Shown here: piece by piece, positions 34,712 through 42,920 of the stretch
Layout of the letters: every line of letters begins with the position of its first letter
Position numbering within the stretch: position 1 is the stretch's first letter
The notes under the pieces: generated by a model
What the model was told of the DNA's origin: nothing
What the model saw: only the letters and a program-made list of their open reading frames with translations
The model's database searches: none
Made by a program: the position numbers and the translations under genes
From: Lachnospiraceae bacterium
GTDB taxonomy: Bacteria; Bacillota; Clostridia; Lachnospirales; Lachnospiraceae
Direction of reading: 5' to 3'
DNA length: 64,000 bases
Assembly: GCA_024696005.1 (NCBI GenBank)
Contig: JAILHF010000011.1
Coordinates: 1 to 64,000 of the forward strand

Positions 34712-37700
34712 ATGGGAAAAAGAGCGAACAGGTTACTTGCGTTGCTGATGAGCGCAGTGCTGTGCGTCAGCAATATCCCGGTCCATGCGGCGGACGCCGA
34801 TGACGGGAGAGTGACGCTGACTGCCACGGAAGAGAGCGGCAGTGAGGCGGACGGAGGGGAGAGCGGCCTGCCTTCGGCAGATGCGGTCGATTCCGGCGAT
34901 TTCGGCGAAGGAAACACACTGCACTGGGCCCTTTCGGACGGCGTGCTGACCATCAGCGGGACAGGGCGCATGGAGAATTTTGAAGCTGATTCCCGGCCTT
35001 GGGAGAGCGTGCTGGATTCCATCACGGAAGTGAAGGTGGAGGACGGCGTGACCCGTGTCGGGAAATTTGCCTTCATGAACGCCAAGGCCCTGAAAAAGCT
35101 TACGCTGGCGGACAGCGTGAAGCAGGTGGGCGGCGCGGCTTTCGGAGGCTGCAGCGCGCTGGAAGAGGTGGATCTGGGCAAAGGTCTGGTGAGCCTCGGC
35201 TACAACTGCTTTACCTATACCACTGCCCTGAAGAGCATCGTTATCCCGGGCGGCGTGAAGATGGTCCCGCACTATGCCTTTAACGGCGGCGGGCTGGAAG
35301 AGATCACCCTGGCGGAGGGCGTGGAAGCCATCGGATACCAGGCGTTTCCCAATACACTCAAAAAGCTCTGCATCCCGACGACACTGAAGAGCATCGCCAA
35401 TTCCGCCTGCTCGGGAAAGAACGGCGTTGATCTGTATCTGTATTACGGCGGCACGGCGGAGGAGTTTGAAAATGTGGTCATCGCGGATCTGAATGACCGC
35501 ATCACGACGATCAATCTGGTCACGGAATGTGACAAGGTCGTGACGGACCGGAGTGCCGTGCCTGCGGCGGCAAAGGTCGCCGAGGGCAGCTGCGGGGAGC
35601 TTGGCTGGACCCTGGATGACGAGGGACTGCTCACGTTCAGCGGCAGCGGGGACATGCCGGATTATCTGGCGGATACGCTTCCCGGATATGAGCCCACTCC
35701 CTGGAATGCCTATAAAGACAGCATCGTTACCGTCCGCCTGGAAGAGGGCGTGGGCTGCGTCGGCGATTACGCCTTTGACGTCGCCGATGCCATCCAGAAG
35801 GTCATCCTGGCCGACAGCGTGAAACGCATCGGCCGCTCTGCGTTTGACCAGTGCCTGAATCTGTACGCCGTGGAACTCGGAAGCGGCCTTCGCTCCATCG
35901 ATCCCTATGCTTTCCTCAATTGCGACGGCATGGCATCGATCACCATTCCCGGAAGGATCAAGACGATCTCGGAAAGCGCGTTCAGCTATTGCCGTCTGGG
36001 CAGGCTGGTCCTGGAAGAAGGCGTGCAGACCATCGAGGGCTGGGCTTTCCAGTATGCGAATCTGACGCATGTCGAGCTGCCCCTGAGCCTCAAGAGCATC
36101 GGGGATGCGGCTTTCCGCGGTAATCCGAATCTGAAGGCATGGTATGCGGGGACACGGGAAAGCTTCGAAAAGATCACGATCGGAAGCGGAAATGAAAATC
36201 TGACCGGAGCCGAGATCGTCTACGGCGAAGCAGCCGCCCCGGCGCAGAAGATCTCGGATGTGCGATACGATAAAGCAAAGGGAAATGTGTTTTATCATGC
36301 GACGGGAGCAGGGACGTATTACGGCATCGTTTTCTTCGAAGACAAGCATTTCGGCCTGTGGACCGAGCCCAAAGAGTCGGAAGAGACAGAGGAACGCAGT
36401 CTGCAGCTTTACATGGATCTGCTTGAGCACGGGAGCGGAGAATACCGCTATTATCTGATCTGGGAAAACGGAACGGAACTGAAGAAACTCAGAGAAGCCG
36501 CAGAGGATGCAGATGATCCTTCTTCCCTGTTCAACGAGGAGATCCTGAAAGACTGGATCAGCTCAAAAAGCGAAGCCGAAGCGCAGTGCGTGTCGGGAAA
36601 GGTCAACTACACGCTTCCTTCCCAAAGACTTTCTGTGCCGACGGATCTGAAGTTCGTGCAGAATGATGACGGCGTGTTCCTGAGCTTTTCCGAAGTGGAG
36701 AATGCCGACGATGGTTATTACTGGCTTCGCAGCCGTGCCCTGGATGACAAGGGCTGTGAGATCGACAAGGGGCAGCAGTCCGCGATCAGCAATCACATCG
36801 ATGTGCAGTGGCTTCTGGACCTTCACGGGAACAGACAGGCGTTTGCCGTGAGTGCTTATCCGCTGGATTGCGAGGCTTATCGAAACAGCGAATGGTCGGA
36901 ATGGATCATCTACGATAACGGTACCGTGAAGAAAGCGGTTCCGGTCACAAAGGTCACGATGGAAAAGACGAGCCTCTCCGTTGAACCCGGAAAGGTTGTC
37001 ACGATACAGGCATCGGTCGCTCCGGAAACTTCCACCTGCAAGACGGTGGAGTGGTCGAGCAGCGACCCGTCTGTCTGCAAGGTGGAATCCTTCGGGGATA
37101 CCGGTTCTAAGGCGCACCTGAAAGGGCTGAAAGCCGGGAGCGTCACGATCACGGCAAAGGCCATTGACGGAAGCGGTGTAAGCGCAACGATGAAGGTGAC
37201 CGTGACGACAGGCGGCGACGAACCCGGCCCCGGTCCCGGCCCGGTCGATCCCGATCCCATCTCGGGCGGCGGCGGAGCGACAGACTCGCAGCCGGCCATC
37301 ACGGACGCGGCAGAGCAGAGCCTGGTGCTGGTAAAGGGACAGAAGTTCACGCTCGCGCAGAAGGACTGGACCAGCTCCGACAAGACCGTGCTTGCGGTCA
37401 GCAAGGGAAATGTGACAGCCAAGAAGGCCGGATCGGCAACCCTCAAGAGCGAAAAGCAGACGATCACGGTCACGGTGGTGGAATTTGCCATCGACAAGAA
37501 GGACAAGACGATCAGCCTCTTCGCCGGAAACAACGGAATGGTTACGAAGCTGACGGATCTTCTGGCCGATTACAATGAAGGCAAGGATGCATCTGCGCAG
37601 CTGTCTGCGACTTATCAGAGCCTGGCGCCGGATGTGGCGACCGTGGGCGAAGACGGAAGCCTGACGGCCGTGTCCAAGGGCAGCGCGGTGATCAATGCCT

Positions 37701-38509
37701 ATGTGAACGGCGTGGTCTTCAAGTTCACGGTGAAGGTGGCGGATGCGGATACCACCAAGCCTCCCTTCGGAGAAGGGGAAGCATCGATCTGGGCGGAGCC
37801 CATGCAGAGCTACCAGATCAAGGCGGCCGGCTTCAATGCCAAGAAGGCAAAATACAGCTCGGACAATGAGAATGCTGTATCGGAGAACGCCCTGAAGAAG
37901 GGAATCGCCTACGAGGACAATGTTGTGCGCATCACGACTTCCGGAAAGCTCACGGCCATCGGTGTGGGCGAGACGCGCATCACGACGACCGGCGGCGGAA
38001 AGGACTTTGTCTTCAACGTGACGGTGGAAGAGCCGCGCGCCAAGACCCTGCACCTGAACGTGAAGGGAAGCAAGACGCTGAAGATGTACGGTACCAAGGG
38101 CAATCTGAACTGGAAAGCGTATGATCCGGAGGATCCCTCCAAAGAGATCAAGGACGTGGTCGGCATCAAGGGCAACACGATCAAGGGAAGCAAGACCGGC
38201 CATGTGCTGCTGCAGGCGGAGTGCGAAGGTTTCACTTATTTCGTGGATGCCTATGTCGAGGATCCTTCGCTCGAGATCAAAGGGGAGCTCAAGGGGAAGC
38301 CGACCTCCGCGAAGTGGGAGGCCAAGCCGGGAGAAAGCCTGACGATCATCCAGCCCGGCGTATCGCAGGAGGTGCTGTTTACGAGCAACAAGTGCAGCGT
38401 GGCCTATGTGGATGAAGATGGCGTGATCCATGCCCGCAGCGCCGGGAAAGCCAAGATCACGGCCAAGGTGAACGGAAAGACCGTCACGATCACCGTGACG
38501 GTCAATTGA
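34712..38509 (+). CDS. BspA-like surface protein C (LRR_5 plus Ig-like domains)
   Basis: The start chosen is 34712, behind ACAGGAGGTGCATTT, giving 1265 residues. The signal peptide starts MGKRANRLLALLMSAVL, nearly identical to protein B. Two BspA-type leucine-rich blocks begin near residues 70 and 292, each with LHWAL/LGWTL and TISGTG/TFSGSG openings like the blocks of protein A. A fibronectin-like region follows (about 515-740), then a BIG_2 domain near 750-830, a Gly/Pro spacer, and from about 851 (GATDSQPAITD) the shared C-terminal module. No sortase, SLH or choline-binding motif. It is probably exported and held at the surface by the shared module or by unknown partners. Confidence 0.9.
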   Translation: MGKRANRLLALLMSAVLCVSNIPVHAADADDGRVTLTATEESGSEADGGESGLPSADAVDSGDFGEGNTLHWALSDGVLTISGTGRMENFEADSRPWESVLDSITEVKVEDGVTRVGKFAFMNAKALKKLTLADSVKQVGGAAFGGCSALEEVDLGKGLVSLGYNCFTYTTALKSIVIPGGVKMVPHYAFNGGGLEEITLAEGVEAIGYQAFPNTLKKLCIPTTLKSIANSACSGKNGVDLYLYYGGTAEEFENVVIADLNDRITTINLVTECDKVVTDRSAVPAAAKVAEGSCGELGWTLDDEGLLTFSGSGDMPDYLADTLPGYEPTPWNAYKDSIVTVRLEEGVGCVGDYAFDVADAIQKVILADSVKRIGRSAFDQCLNLYAVELGSGLRSIDPYAFLNCDGMASITIPGRIKTISESAFSYCRLGRLVLEEGVQTIEGWAFQYANLTHVELPLSLKSIGDAAFRGNPNLKAWYAGTRESFEKITIGSGNENLTGAEIVYGEAAAPAQKISDVRYDKAKGNVFYHATGAGTYYGIVFFEDKHFGLWTEPKESEETEERSLQLYMDLLEHGSGEYRYYLIWENGTELKKLREAAEDADDPSSLFNEEILKDWISSKSEAEAQCVSGKVNYTLPSQRLSVPTDLKFVQNDDGVFLSFSEVENADDGYYWLRSRALDDKGCEIDKGQQSAISNHIDVQWLLDLHGNRQAFAVSAYPLDCEAYRNSEWSEWIIYDNGTVKKAVPVTKVTMEKTSLSVEPGKVVTIQASVAPETSTCKTVEWSSSDPSVCKVESFGDTGSKAHLKGLKAGSVTITAKAIDGSGVSATMKVTVTTGGDEPGPGPGPVDPDPISGGGGATDSQPAITDAAEQSLVLVKGQKFTLAQKDWTSSDKTVLAVSKGNVTAKKAGSATLKSEKQTITVTVVEFAIDKKDKTISLFAGNNGMVTKLTDLLADYNEGKDASAQLSATYQSLAPDVATVGEDGSLTAVSKGSAVINAYVNGVVFKFTVKVADADTTKPPFGEGEASIWAEPMQSYQIKAAGFNAKKAKYSSDNENAVSENALKKGIAYEDNVVRITTSGKLTAIGVGETRITTTGGGKDFVFNVTVEEPRAKTLHLNVKGSKTLKMYGTKGNLNWKAYDPEDPSKEIKDVVGIKGNTIKGSKTGHVLLQAECEGFTYFVDAYVEDPSLEIKGELKGKPTSAKWEAKPGESLTIIQPGVSQEVLFTSNKCSVAYVDEDGVIHARSAGKAKITAKVNGKTVTITVTVN

Positions 38510-38559
38510 GAAGCCGGGGTTTCTTCACCGGGCTTCGCCCGGGAAAGCCGGTGCTTCAG

Positions 38560-38587
38560 GGATCTGCTTCCGGGCAGATCCTTTTTA
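38560..38587 (+). terminator. Terminator after surface protein C
   Basis: GGATCTGC (38560-38567) and GCAGATCC (38574-38581) with a T-rich tail. The tail overlaps the stop codon of the convergent small gene. A second hairpin, CCGGGC-TTC-GCCCGG, lies at 38528-38542. Confidence 0.8.
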
Positions 38588-38836
38588 TTTTTTCATCATC
38601 TCGTTAACGAGTTTCTGGACGGCGGATGCATCGTATCCCGCTGCGGTGAGCTTGTTGATGCGGTCCTGTCCGACGCCCCAGTTGCCGCGGATCACTTCTT
38701 TGGCAATCTCTTCGTTGGATTTGCGCTCCGGAGCGGAATTGTTGTGTGCGGCTGCTACCGCGGCTGCCTTGAGGCTGCCGCCCTTAGTACCGTTGTCGTT
38801 CGCGTTCTTGGCGATCGTGTCCTTAAATGAAGGCAT
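38585..38836 (-). CDS. Small stand-alone CW_7 (Cpl-7-like) domain protein
   Basis: An 83-residue protein with an excellent ribosome site (AAAGGAGGAAACAAAA) and its own promoter. The C-terminal 35 residues, EVIRGNWGVGQDRINKLTAA and the following GYDASAVQKLVNEM, match the CW_7 repeat of phage Cpl-7-type lysins, which binds peptidoglycan muropeptides. The N-terminal half is a polar, Ala/Asn/Lys-rich stretch with no signal peptide. The usual enzymatic partner domain is absent. How such a protein would reach the wall is unclear; a cytosolic role binding wall precursors is also possible. It is convergent with surface protein C. Confidence 0.8.
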   Translation of the reverse strand: MPSFKDTIAKNANDNGTKGGSLKAAAVAAAHNNSAPERKSNEEIAKEVIRGNWGVGQDRINKLTAAGYDASAVQKLVNEMMKK

Positions 38837-38877
38837 TTTTGTTTCCTCCTTTCGTGCCTGAGTTTACATGATCATAT

Positions 38878-38906
38878 ATATTAGCATAATTCCGGTAACG
38901 AAACAA
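38878..38906 (-). promoter_or_regulatory. Promoter of the CW_7 protein gene
   Basis: On the minus strand TTGTTT (38906-38901), 17 bases, TAATAT (38883-38878). Confidence 0.65.
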
Positions 38907-38931
38907 GACAGGGCGGGACTTGACGGCAAGC

Positions 38932-38960
38932 TTGTGCAGCCTGCCCGTTTTTGTTATGAT
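38932..38960 (+). promoter_or_regulatory. Promoter of lipoprotein gene 38990
   Basis: TTGTGC (38932-38937), 17 bases, TATGAT (38955-38960). Confidence 0.6.
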
Positions 38961-38989
38961 AGGGTAAATGCGGAAAGGAGGAGCGGAGC

Positions 38990-40540
38990 ATGAAGGCAAA
39001 AAAGCGCTGCATGCGTGCCGTGGCCGGGATGATCGGTGTGGTGCTGCTGACGGGCTGCGTGGGCAGTGAAAAGCCCGAGAGCCGCGGACGATATCAAGAG
39101 ACGGGGGAAGGCGAAGGCGGGATCAAGGTGCAGGCGGATCTTCCCGAAAACGAGATCCTGATGATCAGCTACAGTACCAACGGTGCCTGGTATGTGGAGG
39201 ACCAGGGATATTTCGTGGATACCGACGGAGATGTGTACGGCTTTGACTCGAGCAGGGAAAGCTATAACTACCATGACGGAGAGTATATGGATCTTCACAG
39301 CAGGCTGCTCCTGATACGGGAATACACCGAGCCCAGCGGACATGTGGATCCGGAGATTGTGATGCAGATGTACTCCCTGGGAGAGCAGATCGATCCCGAT
39401 AAGGGTTTTGAGGGGGAAAACGTTGCCTGTGATGCCGGACAGACCACCCTGTATTATTATGATGCGGATACGTCCGAGAGCGTACAGTGCTGTTCCTACG
39501 GTGACATGGAAGAGCACCCGCTTGACAAGTCGGCGCAGAAGCTGGAGAAGCTGTTTTACGATGAAATGCGTTCGGCAAAGATCGAGCGCGTGAAGTTTTA
39601 TGACGGGTATATGATACCCATGCTGAACCTCCATTGCGGTTACATGGACGGAATGGAAGGCGGCTATTATCTTCAGGACCAAAAGGAATTGCGGGAGTTT
39701 GCCGCGCAGACCGGCCTGAAGCTGGATGATATCTTTTCCGACATGACAGATTATGAGAAAGAGGAGTATTCCTATTTCGTGCAGATCGTAAACGTCTCCA
39801 GCGGCGGTTATGATCTGAAGAGCTGCGGCATCATGTGCGACCGCGGCGTGTTCCGTTTTGTCCCGTCTCCCGACAGCAGATCCCCGGAGGAAGGGGCAAC
39901 GGTAACCCAGGCGATGGACGGATTCTGCTATGTAGCGGGCTATCCCGAGCATCCGGATGCGGCTGCGGTTGAGGCGGCCTGCGGCTGGATCGGCCTGGAG
40001 GAAGCCGCGTCCCGCTTCGGCTGGACAGTGACGTCGGGCCCGGGAAAGACCGGCGTCGTAAATCCCGAGCTTGATCTGTACGATGACGGGGGCGTTCCGG
40101 TAAGGGCGGAAGAGTTCTCCACTGCTCCGGCGATCATCTATCCGGCGGAGGGCTTTGCGCTGGATACCGAGAACTCCACGACCGAGTGCGCGATCTATTA
40201 TCTGGAAGAGTGGCCGGAATATGAATATAAGGTTTACGCGGACATGCCGGGAGCAGATTCGGATTACTTCTATTACGGCGTGGAGCCGAATGACCAGTAT
40301 TCGTTCAATTATTACGGAAAGATGGGCTTTTCCGTGAACGGGCATGAGGTCTGTTGGGCGGAACGTTTTGATCCTCTTTTGGATGAGGAAGGGGACATGT
40401 ATTACATTTACTTCATGTACGGGCCGGATGCGAGTCCTTATGCGCTCACCATCGCGCTTCCGGACGTGGTGATGATGGGAATCTCGGACGGGACGTTTTC
40501 CTTTGAGCAGTTTGCGAAAGAGGTCTTCGGCCTGGAGTGA
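38990..40540 (+). CDS. Hypothetical lipoprotein
   Basis: A 516-residue lipoprotein of no family I recognise. GGAAAGGAGGAGCGGAGC precedes the ATG. Lipobox VLLTGC places the lipidated Cys at 23. The mature protein is acidic and rich in Tyr, Asp and Glu, with several aromatic beta-strand-like stretches such as YYYDADTSE, GGYYLQDQKEL and DSDYFYYGVEPN. It contains eight or more cysteines beyond the lipobox. No catalytic signature or repeat was found. It has its own promoter and is not obviously in an operon with the following cysteine hydrolase, which also has a promoter. Confidence 0.8.
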   Translation: MKAKKRCMRAVAGMIGVVLLTGCVGSEKPESRGRYQETGEGEGGIKVQADLPENEILMISYSTNGAWYVEDQGYFVDTDGDVYGFDSSRESYNYHDGEYMDLHSRLLLIREYTEPSGHVDPEIVMQMYSLGEQIDPDKGFEGENVACDAGQTTLYYYDADTSESVQCCSYGDMEEHPLDKSAQKLEKLFYDEMRSAKIERVKFYDGYMIPMLNLHCGYMDGMEGGYYLQDQKELREFAAQTGLKLDDIFSDMTDYEKEEYSYFVQIVNVSSGGYDLKSCGIMCDRGVFRFVPSPDSRSPEEGATVTQAMDGFCYVAGYPEHPDAAAVEAACGWIGLEEAASRFGWTVTSGPGKTGVVNPELDLYDDGGVPVRAEEFSTAPAIIYPAEGFALDTENSTTECAIYYLEEWPEYEYKVYADMPGADSDYFYYGVEPNDQYSFNYYGKMGFSVNGHEVCWAERFDPLLDEEGDMYYIYFMYGPDASPYALTIALPDVVMMGISDGTFSFEQFAKEVFGLE

Positions 40541-40549
40541 GAGCGCAGC

Positions 40550-40578
40550 TTGCGGTAAGAGCGGCTTTTTGATATGAT
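40550..40578 (+). promoter_or_regulatory. Promoter of the cysteine hydrolase gene
   Basis: TTGCGG (40550-40555), 17 bases, TATGAT (40573-40578). Confidence 0.6.
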
Positions 40579-40610
40579 TTGGAAAAATGCGGAATCGGAG
40601 GTAAAGAAGC

Positions 40611-41114
40611 ATGAAAAAGACATTGATCGTGGTAGACATGCAGAACGATTTTATCGACGGGGCACTGGGAACGGCGGAAGCCGTGGGCATACTGCCCGCT
40701 GTCCGGGCCAAGATCGCGGAATATGCGGCGCGCGGGGACGAGATCATCTATACCCGTGATACCCATCAGAGCGATTATCTCTCGACAAACGAGGGGAAGC
40801 ACCTCCCGGTCGTGCACTGCATCGAAGGCAGCGAAGGCTGGGAGATCGCGGAGGGCCTGTACCGGGAGGGCTGCTGCATCGTGAACAAGCCTTCCTTCGG
40901 CTATACGGGCTGGGCGGATTTTGAACTGGAAGAGGTGGAACTGATCGGTCTGTGCACGGATATCTGCGTGATCTCCAACGCATTGCTGATCAAGGCCATT
41001 TATCCGGAGATCCCTGTCAGTGTGGATCCGAAATGCTGTGCGGGAGTGACGCCCGAGAGCCATGAGGCGGCCCTGACGACCATGAAGATGTGCCAGGTGG
41101 ATATCAGGGAGTAA
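40611..41114 (+). CDS. Isochorismatase-fold cysteine hydrolase (nicotinamidase-like)
   Basis: A 167-residue enzyme. The catalytic triad of the cysteine hydrolase family is visible: Asp9 in VVDMQNDFI, Lys93 in IVNKPSFG and Cys119 in GLCTDICVISNA. TRDTHQSDYL near residue 48 corresponds to the metal-binding part of nicotinamidases. It therefore probably converts nicotinamide to nicotinate in NAD salvage, but other amidases share this fold. It is slightly short for PncA. The ATG follows GGAGGTAAAGAAGC. A strong bidirectional terminator lies downstream. Confidence 0.87.
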   Translation: MKKTLIVVDMQNDFIDGALGTAEAVGILPAVRAKIAEYAARGDEIIYTRDTHQSDYLSTNEGKHLPVVHCIEGSEGWEIAEGLYREGCCIVNKPSFGYTGWADFELEEVELIGLCTDICVISNALLIKAIYPEIPVSVDPKCCAGVTPESHEAALTTMKMCQVDIRE

Positions 41115-41138
41115 GAAGTTTTATGAAAAGAACATGGA

Positions 41139-41171
41139 AAAGGCCGGCAGTTTTCTGCCGGCCTTTGTTTT
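41139..41171 (+). terminator. Bidirectional terminator
   Basis: AAAGGCCGGCAG (41139-41150), loop TTTT, CTGCCGGCCTTT (41155-41166), then GTTTTT. It is a perfect 12-bp stem shared by the convergent hydrolase and glycosyltransferase genes. Confidence 0.88.
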
Positions 41172-41188
41172 TCGGGAATGGAATCGGA

Positions 41189-42361
41189 TCAGGCAGCAGC
41201 TTTTGGCTTCGTCTCCGGGGTGGTCATGACGGTGTGCGTGAACCAGACGAAGATGAAAAACTCGATGAAGGCATCTTCGCGGTACAGGCCGTTGTCGTGA
41301 ACCAGGAACGGAGCATAGGACATGAAGCTCAGGAAAGCCGAGGCGGCTGCAAACTTGATGTAGCGCCTGTCCAGAAAGGCCAGAAGGACCAGGAGCAGAT
41401 CCAGGAAATAGGCGTAACGTTCGTGCATGGCGGGCAGGAAGAAGATGCACACCCAGACGAACCAGGCTGCGGCAGAGAAATAGCCTGAAGGAGTGTCGAT
41501 CTCCTTTTTCCGGGCCAGGATCACGTAAAAGCCGAGACCGCAGATCGAGAGCGCGAAGAGGATGGCAAAACTTCCGAATTCCGGATAGTCGTTTCCGAAT
41601 ACCTGCCAGAAGCTTCTGGAACAGAGCCACATGCTCTGGTAAGTCGAGGTCTGTTCCATGTAAAGCCGGAACGGAGCGAGCAGCTCACGGCCGAAGAGGT
41701 AAGCGACTCCGCCGCTGAGCCAGAACGAGGCGAGCGAGACGAGAAACATTGCCAGGCTGAAACGCTTTTTGACAAAATAGACTGCCAGATAGAACGGAAG
41801 GACAAAAACGGTCTGAAGCTTCAGGGCGAAAGCGAGACCGAGCAGGATGAAGGAGGGCAGGTCTTTTTCGCGCCATAAAAGCCAAAGAGCCAGAAGCAGG
41901 CAGAAGGCATACATGGAATCGCACTGCCCCCAGTAGGCGGAATTGAGTACCGCTGTGGGGAGAAAAAGGAAAACGGCATATACACTGTTAAAAAGGGTGC
42001 CGAAACGGGGCTTTTCCAGAAGGCCGGCGGCCAGAAGGGCAGCGGTCAGGGCCGTGAGATAATCAAAGCCGCAGGACAAAGCCTTGTACATGGTCATCGG
42101 ATTCAGGGGGATGTAGGTCATCAGGGCGATGACGGTCTGGTAAAGGACATTGTAATCGCCGATCTGTTCCTTAAGGCCTTTCAGTCCGCCTGCAGCCTGC
42201 ATGTCTTCAAACCAGGGGATCAGGAATACATCCATGTCGGAGGAAAGGAAATGGCGGCCTTTTAATCGGATGAGAAAGCCCAGAACGGAAAACGCCGCGA
42301 AACAGAGAATGGAAAGATGCTTTTCGATCAACTCCGTAAGTTTCCGTTCCGCTTTGAACAT
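41189..42361 (-). CDS. GT-C-type membrane glycosyltransferase
   Basis: A 390-residue integral membrane protein with about ten hydrophobic segments. It shows the pattern of lipid-linked-sugar glycosyltransferases with the GT-C fold: an early extracytoplasmic acidic motif (SSDMDVFLIPWF near residue 43), NSAYWGQCDSMYA near 140, and PAMHERYAYF near 315, as in GT39/GT87-like mannosyltransferases. AGAGGAG precedes the start. It likely adds sugars outside the membrane to glycolipids, wall polymers or proteins. Nearby secreted proteins are possible acceptors, but that is only positional inference. It carries no signal of recent transfer. Confidence 0.85.
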   Translation of the reverse strand: MFKAERKLTELIEKHLSILCFAAFSVLGFLIRLKGRHFLSSDMDVFLIPWFEDMQAAGGLKGLKEQIGDYNVLYQTVIALMTYIPLNPMTMYKALSCGFDYLTALTAALLAAGLLEKPRFGTLFNSVYAVFLFLPTAVLNSAYWGQCDSMYAFCLLLALWLLWREKDLPSFILLGLAFALKLQTVFVLPFYLAVYFVKKRFSLAMFLVSLASFWLSGGVAYLFGRELLAPFRLYMEQTSTYQSMWLCSRSFWQVFGNDYPEFGSFAILFALSICGLGFYVILARKKEIDTPSGYFSAAAWFVWVCIFFLPAMHERYAYFLDLLLVLLAFLDRRYIKFAAASAFLSFMSYAPFLVHDNGLYREDAFIEFFIFVWFTHTVMTTPETKPKAAA

Positions 42362-42450
42362 GATGCGTCTGCTCCTCTAATCTGAAAAATGGCTGAGATC
42401 TGATTGCTGTTTGAGTTCCGGGCAACAACTTCCGCTTCGTGGCGGCCGGC

Positions 42451-42468
42451 CGGCGGCTGAACAGTAAC
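42451..42468 (+). repeat. Dispersed repeat, copy 3
   Basis: CGGCGGCTGAACAGTAAC, related to the two copies flanking the GGDEF gene at 12955 and 14376. Confidence 0.45.
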
Positions 42469-42828
42469 CTGACCTGCTTATCTTACACGATATCGGATGA
42501 GCTTGCAAGAAATAAGGAAAGAAAAAAAGTGCTGCTGAAGAGCCGTGCCGGCAGGAATGATAGTTAATAATTTAATCACGATAAAATAAAATAGAAAGAT
42601 GATGAAAATAAAGCGATTGACCGGGATGGATTACGCACTCGATATATTTAATCGTGATATAATGTGCTAAAAAACGGGAGAGATGGGATGGAGGGATGGG
42701 AATGAGAGAAGGCCGGAAGAAGTTATCCACAGACTATGGTCATATCTTTTTGCGTGAACATATGGCAAAACGCCCAAGAATCTGTCCTGCAATTTTCATA
42801 TATATATGGCAAAAGGCCTAATGATTTC

Positions 42829-42857
42829 TTGAATCCGGCCGATATAACTGATATAAT
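42829..42857 (+). promoter_or_regulatory. Promoter of the SASDN-repeat protein gene
   Basis: TTGAAT (42829-42834), 17 bases, consensus TATAAT (42852-42857). Two ATATGGCAAAA sites end 15 and 59 bases upstream of the -35. Confidence 0.7.
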
Positions 42858-42920
42858 TATGAAAACGCGCCCGGGACGGATCCCGGGACAGTAGCATGAG
42901 CAGGGAAGGAAAGTGCGGAG

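Larger units (their letters stand above)
42362..42920. other. AT-rich non-coding region with repeats and possible operators
   Basis: This 559-base gap holds no convincing gene. It contains TTTAATCACGAT (42571-42582) and TTTAATCGTGAT (42648-42659), a strong TATAAT at 42658-42663, a consensus DnaA box TTATCCACA (42723-42731), a direct repeat of ATATGGCAAAA at 42760-42770 and 42804-42814, and the promoter of the next gene. GC content is visibly lower than in the surrounding genes. A leader hairpin CCCGGGA/TCCCGGG is at 42870-42887. Confidence 0.6.

Noticed and set aside
42687-42761. Possible small peptide gene before the SASDN gene
   Set aside because: The ribosome-site-like GGGAG touches the ATG, the frame is only 24 codons and nothing supports conservation.
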